Of a stretch of 64,000 nucleotides of DNA, positions 9,379 through 17,858 are shown one piece after another; position 1 is the stretch's first letter; every line of letters starts with the position of its first letter. A program made the translations under genes and the position numbers. Below the pieces are notes generated by a model. That model saw only the letters and a list, made by a program, of their open reading frames with translations, was not told the DNA's origin and did not search any database. This stretch comes from Desertimonas flava (GTDB taxonomy: Bacteria; Actinomycetota; Acidimicrobiia; Acidimicrobiales; Ilumatobacteraceae), in NCBI RefSeq assembly GCF_003426815.1, contig NZ_QKYK01000016.1:54329-118328 (forward strand). The letters run 5' to 3'.

Positions 9379-9905
9379 GAGTCGTGCTCCTGACGGAAGG
9401 CAGTCGGGGCCGGACCGCCCCAGTGGAATCGTTCGAGATGTGCGAGCTCGGCGGCCCGCATCTCGGCGGTCTCGGCGGGCTCGGCGTGGTCGTGGCCGAG
9501 GACGTGGAGGATGCCGTGGACCACGAGGAGCGCCAGCTCGTCGTCGAGCGTGCCGGCATGGTCGGCCGCCTGCTCGGCCGCGACGGCGGGGCAGATGACG
9601 ACGTCGCCCAGCAGTACCGGCACGTCCGCGCCGGCGAGCGCGTCGGCATCGGTGTCGTCGTCGAGCGGGAACGACAGAACGTCGGTGGGGCCGCTCTTGC
9701 CCATGTGCTCGGCATTGAGGGCGGCCATCTCGTCGCGTTCGATGAAGGTGAGGGTGAGCTCGCCGCGGCGGCCCTCGGCTTCGAGGACGCGCGTGGCGAG
9801 CCCGGACCATCGGTCGACGTCGACGTCGACCGCGGCCTGCTCGTCGGCGCCGACGACCGTGACGGTCTGCTCGGCACCGACGGTGGGACTCGGAGGCTCC
9901 GTCAT
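9375..9905 (-). CDS. ybeY: Endoribonuclease YbeY
   Basis: 176 residues. The zinc site HGILHVLGHDH gives H130, H134 and H140, the signature of YbeY, which matures 16S rRNA 3' ends and takes part in ribosome quality control. The conserved MGKSGPTDVLSFP stretch is also present. It overlaps phoH upstream and the corC-like gene downstream by 4 bases each (ATGA), a tight operon order common in bacteria. Confidence 0.95.
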   Translation of the reverse strand: MTEPPSPTVGAEQTVTVVGADEQAAVDVDVDRWSGLATRVLEAEGRRGELTLTFIERDEMAALNAEHMGKSGPTDVLSFPLDDDTDADALAGADVPVLLGDVVICPAVAAEQAADHAGTLDDELALLVVHGILHVLGHDHAEPAETAEMRAAELAHLERFHWGGPAPTAFRQEHDS

Positions 9906-10879
9906 TCGGCGCCACCCCCGGAGGTCGGAGCGGCGCTGGTGCGTTCGTAGGCGGCGACGATGTCGGCGACGATGCGGTGGCGGACCACGTCACGGGTGCC
10001 GAGGTGCACGAAGGCGAGCCCGTCGATGCCCTGCAGCATCCGCTCGAGTCCGGCGAGGCCGCTCTTGCCGTTGGGGATGTCGACCTGCGTGACGTCGCCC
10101 GTGACGACGACCCGAGAGCCGAAGCCGATGCGCGTGAGGAACATCTTCATCTGCTCGGGCGTGGTGTTCTGCGCTTCGTCGAGGATGATGAAGCTGTTGT
10201 TCAGCGTGCGGCCCCGCATGAAGGCGAGCGGCGCGACCTCGACGGTCTGACGCTCGAGGAGGCGCTGGGCGCCCTCGGGCTCGACCATGTCGTACAGGGC
10301 GTCGTAGAGCGGCCGCAGGTACGGATCGATCTTGGCCATCAGGTCACCGGGCAGGAAGCCGAGGCGCTCACCGGCCTCGACCGCCGGGCGGGTGAGGATG
10401 ATGCGTTGCACCTGCTTGGCCTGCAGCGCCTTCACCGCCATGGCGACCGCCAACCACGACTTGCCGGTGCCGGCAGGGCCGATGCCGAACGTGATGACGT
10501 TGTTCTCGATGGCGTCGATGTAACGCTTCTGGCCGGCCGACTTGGGGCGGACCTGACGACCCTTCGCGCCGCGCAGGACGTCGTGGGTGAGGACCTCGCT
10601 CGGCCGCTCGTTGTCCCGGACCATGCCCATCACCCGGTCGAGGCTGTTGGCGTCGATCTCGTGACCCTTCTGCAGCAGTCCGACCAGTTCCTCGAACAGG
10701 TGCCCGACCTGGGCCGAATCGGCCCCGCGGATGCTGATCTCGTTGCCGCGGACGTGGATCTCGTCGGCCGGAAAGGCGCGTTCGATCTGTCGCAGGTGCT
10801 GGTCCTGGGCGCCGACGAGGGCCGCCATCAGGTGCGTGCCGGGGACAACAACGGTGGTGATGGAGTCGGTTGCTGTCAT
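9902..10879 (-). CDS. phoH: PhoH family ATPase
   Basis: 325 residues. Walker A GPAGTGKS is at residues 134-141 and Walker B FIILDEAQN near residue 230, with the family TGDVTQVD motif. A KH-like region lies at the N-terminus (EIHVRGNEISIRG). PhoH proteins are cytosolic RNA-associated ATPases, repeatedly found upstream of ybeY. First gene of the three-gene operon; its promoter should lie in the 114 bases before the phosphatase stop at 10994. Confidence 0.94.
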   Translation of the reverse strand: MTATDSITTVVVPGTHLMAALVGAQDQHLRQIERAFPADEIHVRGNEISIRGADSAQVGHLFEELVGLLQKGHEIDANSLDRVMGMVRDNERPSEVLTHDVLRGAKGRQVRPKSAGQKRYIDAIENNVITFGIGPAGTGKSWLAVAMAVKALQAKQVQRIILTRPAVEAGERLGFLPGDLMAKIDPYLRPLYDALYDMVEPEGAQRLLERQTVEVAPLAFMRGRTLNNSFIILDEAQNTTPEQMKMFLTRIGFGSRVVVTGDVTQVDIPNGKSGLAGLERMLQGIDGLAFVHLGTRDVVRHRIVADIVAAYERTSAAPTSGGGAE

Positions 10880-10993
10880 GAAATGCTGGACGCGTCAGCG
10901 CACGGGTCGCCGAATCGCCCAAGTCGCTCGCTCATTCACAGAAAGCGTAGCCCGACGCGACCCCTGATTTGGCCGAAGTTGCGCGCCTCGCGC

Positions 10994-11620
10994 TCAGGTG
11001 GGGAAGCTCGCCGTGTTCCAGTGCTCGATGACGCGTGTCTCCCGCTCGTGGCCCAGCACCGACACGCTGGCCGGCAGGAGGGTCAGCCGCTCACCAGCAC
11101 GGGCCTCGAAGCCGCACCAACGGGCGGCGAGGATGCGCAGCACGTGGGCGTGGGCGAACAGCACGGCGTCGCATCGCGGCGGTGACACCGGCAGCTCACC
11201 GTTCGGCCCGTGTCCCAGCTCGAGGAGCCGGGCGATCACCCGGTCGGCCCGGGCCGCGACCTGGTCGAGCGTCTCGCCCTGGTGGATGTCGGCCGTCCAG
11301 ATCGACCAATCGGGGTCGGCGTGCCGCAGGTCGGAGGTCCGGGTGCCCTCGAACTCGCCGTAGTCCCATTCGGCGAGGTCGTCCCAGACCTGCGCCCGGT
11401 CGCCGAGGCCGGCGAGCTCACACGTCTGCCGGGCCCGCAGGAGCGGGCTCACGAAGACGCTGGCCGAATCGACCCCCGGCACGGTCGCGAGCTTCGGGGC
11501 GAGCGCCTTGGCCCGGGCCCGGCCGAGCTCGGTGAGGGGGATGTCCGTGCGCCCCGTGTGACGGCGCTGCTCGGTCCACTCGGTCTCGCCGTGGCGGATC
11601 AGATACACGCGCACGGCCAT
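10994..11620 (-). CDS. Histidine phosphatase (phosphoglycerate mutase-like)
   Basis: 208 residues. Catalytic LIRHGETEW lies at the N-terminus, followed by HTGRTDIPLTELG and the second histidine in FAHAHVLRILAARW. These are the features of branch-1 histidine phosphatases. The substrate (a phosphosugar or another small phosphoester) cannot be told from sequence. It is divergent from the secreted protein gene, with 24 bases between the starts. Confidence 0.87.
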   Translation of the reverse strand: MAVRVYLIRHGETEWTEQRRHTGRTDIPLTELGRARAKALAPKLATVPGVDSASVFVSPLLRARQTCELAGLGDRAQVWDDLAEWDYGEFEGTRTSDLRHADPDWSIWTADIHQGETLDQVAARADRVIARLLELGHGPNGELPVSPPRCDAVLFAHAHVLRILAARWCGFEARAGERLTLLPASVSVLGHERETRVIEHWNTASFPT

Positions 11621-11644
11621 GGTCGCAGGCTAGAACCTGGCCCC

Positions 11645-12685
11645 ATGGGATTCCGTCTTCTCACCGCCGTGACGCTCGCGGCCACGGCGATCGGGGTGTC
11701 GAACGCACGGGCTGCAGCCACGACCGTCCCGCCGGTCGGCACCACCGACGGCGAATCCTCCACGTACGACGTGCGAGACCCGTTCTGGGGCGAGGCGTCG
11801 AGGGCGTGCACGGAGGTGCTCAACGGACATCTCGATCGGGAAGGCGAGCCGATCGATGTCGTTCTCGGGATCCTCGAAGCCGAGGCCGCCGACGAGACTC
11901 CCACGGCCGCCTCGCTCACGGAGTGGTCGGATGCCCTGTCCGGCGAGATCGCCCGAGCGGAGGCGATCCGTTCTGCGCTCGCCGCCTTCGATCTGGGCGG
12001 ACCCGCCGCCGGGGGTCTGTGGGACACCGTCGTGTCCGCCGCCGACGACGCTGTCGAGGTCCATCGCACCCGGCTCGCCGCCCTGCAGACGGGCGACTGG
12101 GAGCACATCGTCGCGGCCGTTCGCTCCACGCTGGGCGGCACCGGCACGAGCGGCGCAGCATTCGAGGTGATCGACGCGTCGCCGCTGCGGGGCACGGACT
12201 GCGTCGTCGTCCACTCGTGGCGGATGCCCGCCGACGAGTCGATCACGTCCGAGTTCGTCACGGCCGTCACCGACGCGTGCGTGACGGTTGCCAACCGGCG
12301 TCTCGCATCGAGTTTCGCCGACGACAACGCCGTCTCGCTGAGCTTCCTGGCAACCGTGCTCGACGCCGAACCGACCGACGCGCTGACGGTCCCCGGCGAG
12401 CTCCCGCCGGCCCTCGATCGGATCGTCGACGAGTGGGCGGCGACGGTGGCGGACTTCGCCGCGATCGACCCGGCGCTCGCCCCGACGGCGGAGTCGTGGA
12501 CGGCGATCACTGCGGTGCCGGCGGCGCGACTCGCCATGTTCGAGGCCCGGCGCGACGCCGTGGCCGCGGGCGAGACGGCGGCGATCCTGTCGGCGTACGA
12601 CCGGTCTGGGTTCGCCGCCCACCCCGCGTGGGACTGGAACCTCGTCGGGCTCGACGGCCGGATCTGCGCCAGCCTGCAGCACTGA
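11645..12685 (+). CDS. Secreted protein of unknown function
   Basis: 346 residues. A signal peptide is visible: a short basic start (MGFRLL), a hydrophobic core and an Ala-x-Ala site (NARAAA) near residue 23. The mature part is alanine-rich, mostly helical and has three or four cysteines (for example SRACTEV, GTDCVVV, TDACVTV). No family was recognised. ATG 11645 is used because the signal peptide starts there; the frame is open further upstream without coding character. Confidence 0.6.
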   Translation: MGFRLLTAVTLAATAIGVSNARAAATTVPPVGTTDGESSTYDVRDPFWGEASRACTEVLNGHLDREGEPIDVVLGILEAEAADETPTAASLTEWSDALSGEIARAEAIRSALAAFDLGGPAAGGLWDTVVSAADDAVEVHRTRLAALQTGDWEHIVAAVRSTLGGTGTSGAAFEVIDASPLRGTDCVVVHSWRMPADESITSEFVTAVTDACVTVANRRLASSFADDNAVSLSFLATVLDAEPTDALTVPGELPPALDRIVDEWAATVADFAAIDPALAPTAESWTAITAVPAARLAMFEARRDAVAAGETAAILSAYDRSGFAAHPAWDWNLVGLDGRICASLQH

Positions 12686-12735
12686 CCACGCAGCCTCCGG
12701 CCCGCTATGACACCCCATCGGTAGGGTCGCGACCG

Positions 12736-15423
12736 ATGAGTAGCGCCACCGCTGTGCCGGCCCCGCCGTCCATTCTCGGGCGCGGCGTGATCGTCATGGC
12801 CGGGGCACCGCTCCCCGCGCCGTGGATCGAGGCCCCGGTCGTGTCGATCGACGAGGCGGTGCTCGCCGCACCGGCCGGAGCGGTCGAGCGCCTTCACTCA
12901 GCATGGGCCGAGCGCGAACCGATCGTCGTCGAACTGAGCGTCGATCCGGCCGTGTTCCGGGCTCCGGAGTCGATCGCCGGCGACGTCTGGGCGCACACGC
13001 CGGCGACCGAACCGTGGTTCGACCGTCTGCACTTCCTCGTGTGGGCGAACAACTACGACGCCCGAACCGGCGCGAGCGTGTGGTGGTGGGCCACCAAGGG
13101 CGCCCGGACCTTCGGCGACGGGGCCGTCGCCCTCGACGTGGACGGCCACGGTGACGTGCGCCTCGCGGACGGCACCGTCGTGTGGATCGACGGCGGCCCC
13201 CGCCAGGTCTGGGCCGAGGGCGAGCTCGACCTCCCGGTCGTCCACGCCGAGTCGGTCGAGGCCGATCGGCCGACCGTCACGCCGGCCCGTCGCGCACCGA
13301 CGTCCGACCTCGCGCCCGACCAGCTCGCCGCCGTCACCCACGAGCGCGGGCCGGCGCGCATCATCGCCCCGGCGGGATCGGGCAAGACCAGGGTCCTCAC
13401 CGAGCGTCTGCGTCACCTTCTCGCCGACCGGGGCGTCGAACGCTCGGGCGTCCTCGCCGTCGCCTACAACAAGCAGGCTCAGCTGGAGATGCAGTCGCGC
13501 ACGTCCGACATCTCGCCTCACGTGCGCACGCTGAACTCGCTCGGCCTGTGGGTCCTCACTCAGCACCGCGGCGGTTCGCCGCCGGTGGTCGACGAGCGGG
13601 AGGTGCGCCGCCTGGTCGAGGCCATCCTGCCCGGCCGGTGGCGCCGCCGGGCCAACACCGATCCGGTCGCGCCGTACATCGAGGCGCTCAGCTCCATCCG
13701 CCTCGGGCTCCGCGATCCTGCCGAGGTGGAGGCGTCGCGCGACGACGTCGACGGCCTCTCCGAGCTGTTCGACCCGTTCCGCGCCCGGCTGGCCGACCGC
13801 GGTGCGGTCGACTTCGACGAGCAGGTCTACGGGGCGATCGAGACCCTGCTGGTCGACGGCGAATTCCGCCGGGCGATGCAGCGCTCGTGCCGTCACCTGC
13901 TCGTCGACGAGTTCCAGGACCTCACACCGGCCCACGTGCTGCTGCTGCGGCTCCTCGCCCTGCCGGCGCTCGACGTGTTCGGCGTGGGCGACGACGACCA
14001 GTGCATCTACGGCTACGCCGGCGCTGATCCCGGCTTCCTCATCGGCTACCGCACGCTGTTCCCGGGTGCCGCCGAGCATGCCCTGCGCGTCAACTATCGC
14101 TGCGCGGCCGAGGTCGTCACCAGCGCGGCGACGCTCCTCGACTACAACCGGCGGCGCGTCAGCAAGGACATCGTGGCGGGGCCCGAGAACGACCGGACGC
14201 CGGGCGCCTTGCAGGTTGTCGAGCACGTGGCCGACCACACCGCCGCCGAGACCGAGCGAGTCGTCGAGGAGTGGCTGGACGAGGGCGTCGAACCCGGCCA
14301 GATCGCCCTGCTGGCCAGGGTCAACTCGGTCCTCCTCGCCCCCCACGTCGCCCTCCACGCCGCCGGCATCCCGCTGGCCTCGATGCTCACGCCGGACGTG
14401 CTGTCCCGCACCGGGCTGCGCGCCGCCCTCGCCTACCTGCGCATCGCCAGCGCGCCCGGGGGCTTCGCCGCGTCCGACGTCGTCGAGATCCTCCGTCGCC
14501 CCACCCGTGGGCTGCCGCAGTGGTTCCCCGACCGGCTCTCCCGGCGGCGGACGTGGACGGTCGGCGGGATCGCCGGCCTCGCCACCCAGATGTCCGACAA
14601 GGACGAGGCCAAGGTGTTCGACCTCGCCGACGATCTCACCGCCGTCATCAACGCGGCCAAGGGAGGGACGACCCGCCGCGTGCTCGAGGTGGTGCGCGAC
14701 GACGTGGGTCTCGGTCAGGCGATGAGCCTGCTCGACCGCAGCGGGAGCGGCCAAGGGTCGAGCCACCTCGACGACCTCGACGGCCTGCTCGCCGTGGCCG
14801 ATCTGCATCCCGATCCGGCCACGTTCGAACCGTGGCTCCGTGAGGTGTTCCAGCGCGAGAGCGACGCCGGCGGCGTCACCCTGTCCACGATCCATCGCGT
14901 GAAGGGGCGGGAGTGGGACCGCGTGGTGGTGTTCGGTGTGTCGGAAGGGCTGCTCCCCCATCGCCTGGCCGAGGACATCGAGGAGGAGCGCCGCGTGCTC
15001 CACGTGGGCATCACACGCGGCCGCCACCGCGTCACGGTGATGACCGACTCGTCCCGGCCGTCGTCGTTCCTCGGCGAGCTCGACGGCTCGGCCCCGAAGC
15101 GCCCGGCGCTGCGCGTCGTTCGTTCCGCCGGCCCCGAGCCCGGCCGGTCCCGGCGCGCGCAGCCGTCCGAGACGCCCGTCGAGCTGGAGGGCGACGCGGC
15201 GATCGCCGAGCGAGCCCTGCGGGCCTGGCGGACCCAGCGGGCGAAGGACGACGGTGTGCCCGCCTACATCGTGCTCAACGACAAGTCGCTGCGAGCGATC
15301 GCCGCGGCGATGCCCACCACGGCGAAGGCGCTGGTCCAGTGCGACGGCATCGGTCCCGCCAAGCTCGAGCGCTACGGCGACGAGATCCTCGCCATCATCA
15401 GCGCGTCCGAGGGCATGTCGTGA
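12736..15423 (+). CDS. UvrD/Rep-type helicase with C-terminal HRDC and novel N-terminal region
   Basis: 895 residues. Walker A APAGSGKT is at residues 211-218, motif II VDEFQD near 389-394, GDDDQCIYGYAGAD is motif III and VTLSTIHRVKGREWD motif V. A C-terminal HRDC-like domain (AIAAAMPTTAKALVQCDGIG) follows a linker, as in mycobacterial UvrD2. The first ~190 residues, rich in Trp (SVWWWATKGAR, TVVWIDGGPRQVWA), precede the helicase core and match nothing I recognise. ATG 12736 lies 9 bases after TAGGGT at 12721-12726, suggesting a leaderless or near-leaderless transcript. The stop overlaps the next GTG start. Confidence 0.88.
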   Translation: MSSATAVPAPPSILGRGVIVMAGAPLPAPWIEAPVVSIDEAVLAAPAGAVERLHSAWAEREPIVVELSVDPAVFRAPESIAGDVWAHTPATEPWFDRLHFLVWANNYDARTGASVWWWATKGARTFGDGAVALDVDGHGDVRLADGTVVWIDGGPRQVWAEGELDLPVVHAESVEADRPTVTPARRAPTSDLAPDQLAAVTHERGPARIIAPAGSGKTRVLTERLRHLLADRGVERSGVLAVAYNKQAQLEMQSRTSDISPHVRTLNSLGLWVLTQHRGGSPPVVDEREVRRLVEAILPGRWRRRANTDPVAPYIEALSSIRLGLRDPAEVEASRDDVDGLSELFDPFRARLADRGAVDFDEQVYGAIETLLVDGEFRRAMQRSCRHLLVDEFQDLTPAHVLLLRLLALPALDVFGVGDDDQCIYGYAGADPGFLIGYRTLFPGAAEHALRVNYRCAAEVVTSAATLLDYNRRRVSKDIVAGPENDRTPGALQVVEHVADHTAAETERVVEEWLDEGVEPGQIALLARVNSVLLAPHVALHAAGIPLASMLTPDVLSRTGLRAALAYLRIASAPGGFAASDVVEILRRPTRGLPQWFPDRLSRRRTWTVGGIAGLATQMSDKDEAKVFDLADDLTAVINAAKGGTTRRVLEVVRDDVGLGQAMSLLDRSGSGQGSSHLDDLDGLLAVADLHPDPATFEPWLREVFQRESDAGGVTLSTIHRVKGREWDRVVVFGVSEGLLPHRLAEDIEEERRVLHVGITRGRHRVTVMTDSSRPSSFLGELDGSAPKRPALRVVRSAGPEPGRSRRAQPSETPVELEGDAAIAERALRAWRTQRAKDDGVPAYIVLNDKSLRAIAAAMPTTAKALVQCDGIGPAKLERYGDEILAIISASEGMS

Positions 15424-16013
15424 CCCCGCGCGCCATCGCCACCGACCGGCTCGTGCTCCGACGCTGGACCGACGCCGACCGCGAGCCGTTCGCCGAGCTC
15501 AACGCCGACCCAGATGTCGTCGAGTTCCTGGCCGGGCCGCTCACGAGGGCCGAGAGCGACGACCTCATCGATCGCATCGAGGCGACGTTCGACATCCATG
15601 GCCTCGGCTGGTGGGCGGTCGAGGTGGCGGCAACCGGTCGGTTCGCCGGGTTCACCGGCCTGTCGCCGGTGACGTTCGAGGCGCCGGCGGTCGGCGCCAC
15701 CGACCGGGCGCTGGTCGCGCCGCCTGCGGTCGAGGTCGGCTGGCGGCTCGCCCGGCACACGTGGGGCCACGGCTATGCGTCCGAGGCGGCTCGGGCCGCG
15801 GTCGCCGACGGGTTCGAACGCTGCGAGCTCGGCGAGATTCTCTCGTTCACCGCCGTCGACAACGTCCGCTCCCGTCGCGTGATGGAGCGCATCGGCATGA
15901 CCCATCGGCCCGACGAGCAGTTCGATCACCCCCGCCTCCCCGAGGGCCACCGACTGCGCCGCCACGTCCTCTACCGCCTCCCCGCGCCCCACTCGACCGC
16001 CGACCCGAGATAG
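15420..16013 (+). CDS. GNAT N-acetyltransferase, RimJ/RimL-like
   Basis: 197 residues. It opens with the RimJ/RimL pattern (ATDRLVLRRWTDADREPFAELN) spread over the first beta-alpha unit; VEVGWRLARHTWGHGYASEA is the acetyl-CoA binding turn and NVRSRRVMERIGM the conserved end. GTG 15420 overlaps the helicase stop by 4 bases (GTGA), so the two genes are translationally coupled. The substrate amine is unknown. The stop codon (TAG 16011-16013) lies inside the left arm of a strong hairpin. Confidence 0.85.
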   Translation: MTPRAIATDRLVLRRWTDADREPFAELNADPDVVEFLAGPLTRAESDDLIDRIEATFDIHGLGWWAVEVAATGRFAGFTGLSPVTFEAPAVGATDRALVAPPAVEVGWRLARHTWGHGYASEAARAAVADGFERCELGEILSFTAVDNVRSRRVMERIGMTHRPDEQFDHPRLPEGHRLRRHVLYRLPAPHSTADPR

Positions 16014-16034
16014 TGCCAGGCACTATCTCGGGTC
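16002..16034. terminator. Perfect 16-bp inverted repeat, bidirectional terminator
   Basis: GACCCGAGATAGTGCC at 16002-16017 and its exact reverse complement at 16019-16034 are separated by one base. The repeat sits between convergent acetyltransferase genes and contains the stop codon of the first. The core GTGCCAGGCAC is itself a palindrome. It is a likely two-way terminator, or a copy of a dispersed palindromic element. Confidence 0.7.
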
Positions 16035-16044
16035 TCGGAGGCGC

Positions 16045-16587
16045 TTACGTCACGTCGTCGAACGCGGGCGGGTACTCCACGGTGCCGGTGATCGCGGCGT
16101 CGTAGTTCGCCAGACGGCGGACCTGGGCCGCCTCGGCCGGCGCCCAGTCGGGCAGGTGGATCGAGATCCCGAGCGGCACCGAGTACTCGAAGCCCAGGCG
16201 GCCGTAGTAGGCGGGACTGCCTTCGAGCACCACGAGCGGCTCGCCGAGCTCGTCGGCCACGGCGACCACGGCGTGCACGAGCGCCGAGCCGATGCCCGAC
16301 CGTTGGTGATCGGGGTGCACGGCAAGCGGCGACAGGCTGGCGATCGAGCCCAGGGTGCCGTCAGGGCGACGCAGGCCGACGTGGCTCACCATCACGTGAC
16401 CGAGCACGCGGCCGTCGTCGGACGAGACGGCGACGAGGGCGGCGGACGGCAGGTAGTTCTCCGACGCCCGGATGCGACGGACGAGCTCGGCCTCGGCCGG
16501 CGAACCGAACGCCGCCGCCACGACGTCGGCGATGGCGGCCACCTCGGTGTCGTCGGTACGTTCGGGACGGATCGTGAATCCGGGCAT
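16045..16587 (-). CDS. GNAT N-acetyltransferase, YhbS-like
   Basis: 180 residues. The GNAT core includes LSPLAVHPDHQRSGIGSALVHA for acetyl-CoA binding and the conserved VVLEGSPAYYGRLGFEYS stretch of the YhbS type. ATG 16587 (MPGFTIRPERTDD) is chosen as the family-like start; the open frame above it runs through the tRNA region and has no coding character. The substrate is unknown. Confidence 0.86.
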   Translation of the reverse strand: MPGFTIRPERTDDTEVAAIADVVAAAFGSPAEAELVRRIRASENYLPSAALVAVSSDDGRVLGHVMVSHVGLRRPDGTLGSIASLSPLAVHPDHQRSGIGSALVHAVVAVADELGEPLVVLEGSPAYYGRLGFEYSVPLGISIHLPDWAPAEAAQVRRLANYDAAITGTVEYPPAFDDVT

Positions 16588-16731
16588 GCCGCGACGCTGG
16601 CAGGTCGGCGACCCGCCGCCGACACGGGTTTCGCACTCCACGTCGCGTGCTGATGATCTGGGGCCCGATCGTGCCATCGGCCGATCGATCTCGCCGGCAA
16701 CGCCTCGGCGCCGATAGCCTGCGGAACGCCT

Positions 16732-16806
16732 GGCGGCGTGGCCGAGTGGTTCAGGCAAGGGCCTGCAAAGCCCTGTACCCGGGTTCGATTCCCGGCGCCG
16801 CCTCCA
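16732..16806 (+). tRNA. tRNA-Cys (GCA)
   Basis: Complete cloverleaf. The acceptor stem GGCGGCG pairs with CGCCGCC. The D arm is GCC...GGC, the anticodon arm AGGGC-CTGCAAA-GCCCT carries anticodon GCA, and the T arm is CCGGG-TTCGATT-CCCGG. A discriminator T is followed by an encoded CCA at 16804-16806. Confidence 0.97.
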
Positions 16807-16861
16807 CATCCGGGGGGTCGTGGTCGGTCCGACCGCGACCCATCGGAGTGTTGAAGGCCTC

Positions 16862-16902
16862 CCGAGTGTCGGACGCCCCACTGGGGGACCTCCGACACTC
16901 GG
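16862..16902. terminator. Nested hairpin after tRNA-Cys
   Basis: CCGAGTGTCGGA at 16862-16873 and TCCGACACTCGG at 16891-16902 are a perfect 12-bp stem. Inside it CCCC at 16876-16879 pairs with GGGG at 16883-16886. It lies between the tRNA end (16806) and the convergent GDPD-like stop (16916), so it fits a two-way terminator. Confidence 0.7.
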
Positions 16903-16915
16903 ACGGCTGCCGGCA

Positions 16916-17818
16916 TCAGCCAATCCACGCCTCCACGGCGGCCACCGCCTCGGCAGGTTGGTTGATGTTGAGCCCGTCGATCCCCTGGTCGAGGAAGTCG
17001 AGGTACGCCTCCTCGTTCTCCAGGTCGCGATCGTTGGGCCAGACCCAGACGACGTAGCCGGCCTCGTGTGCCGCGGCGACGTTCTCGGGCGTGAGCACCT
17101 CGAGATCGCCGTACACCGGCGGCAGCTGCAGGATGCGCTGGCCGTCCGGCAGCGGCGTACCGTCGAAGAAGAACTCGGCGGCGGCGAGCGGCCCGGGGCT
17201 GGTCTCGATGTCGGGGGCGGTGGACATGACGTGCTCGATCACCGAGTCGTCGAACGACGACAGGACCACGGCGTCGGCCCGCCCGCGGTCACGGACGAGT
17301 TCGATCACCGCATCGGCCGCGTCGGCGCCCCGCTCGCCCTCGTCCTTGATCTCGACGTTGAGCGGGACCTCCGGGAACGCCTCGAGCAGGTCCTCGAGAC
17401 GCGGCATGCCGAAGTCGTCGGCCGTGTACCCGGCGGGCGGAGCGACCTCGCCGGTACGCACGCCTCGGTACAGGTACTCGCTCGCCGCCGCGTCGTGATC
17501 GACGCCGGCGTCGAGCGTGAACCAGTAGGCGATGTCGAGGGCATGGAGCTCCTCGAACGTCATGTCGGCGACGTCGCCGGTGCCATCGCTCGTGCGATCG
17601 ACGGTGAGGTCGTGCTGCACGACCAGCGTCCCGTCGCCGGCCAGCACGACGTTGAGATCGAGCATGTCGGCTCCGTCGGCCACGCTCTCGCTGAACCCGT
17701 ACATGGTCGAGCCGGGGTAGGCGTCCTCGCCGCCCGTGTGGGCGATCACCACCGGTCGGCCGAGTGCGAGCAGCTCGTCGATCGTCGTCGCCGGCTGGTC
17801 GAACGGCACGGCCAGCAC
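16916..17818 (-). CDS. Glycerophosphodiester phosphodiesterase family protein
   Basis: About 300 residues with the GDPD barrel: an AHTGGEDAYPGST opening, GADMLDLNVVLAGDGTLVVQHDLTVDRTSDG, LNVEIKD and the end segment YVVWVWPNDRD. The family hydrolyses glycerophosphodiesters to glycerol-3-phosphate. Two usual active-site positions differ: the HRG motif is HTG, and the first metal-binding acid pair ExD reads DLN. The frame is open to an ATG at 17860, but that overlaps the divergent LLM start, so GTG 17818 is taken; GTG 17809 is another option. Activity may be altered. Confidence 0.75.
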   Translation of the reverse strand: MLAVPFDQPATTIDELLALGRPVVIAHTGGEDAYPGSTMYGFSESVADGADMLDLNVVLAGDGTLVVQHDLTVDRTSDGTGDVADMTFEELHALDIAYWFTLDAGVDHDAAASEYLYRGVRTGEVAPPAGYTADDFGMPRLEDLLEAFPEVPLNVEIKDEGERGADAADAVIELVRDRGRADAVVLSSFDDSVIEHVMSTAPDIETSPGPLAAAEFFFDGTPLPDGQRILQLPPVYGDLEVLTPENVAAAHEAGYVVWVWPNDRDLENEEAYLDFLDQGIDGLNINQPAEAVAAVEAWIG

Positions 17819-17858
17819 CAGCGGGAATGCGCCCAGGAAAATAGTTGTTATCGCAAAC

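Noticed and set aside
12898..15027. Long open frame on the minus strand opposite the helicase gene
   Set aside because: It is antisense to well-conserved helicase motifs and its translation is a low-information Arg/Glu/Asp/Val mix typical of GC-rich shadow frames.
16045..16923. Extended minus-strand reading of the YhbS-like acetyltransferase through the tRNA
   Set aside because: The extra codons cover the tRNA-Cys gene and have no conserved character; the family start at 16587 is used.
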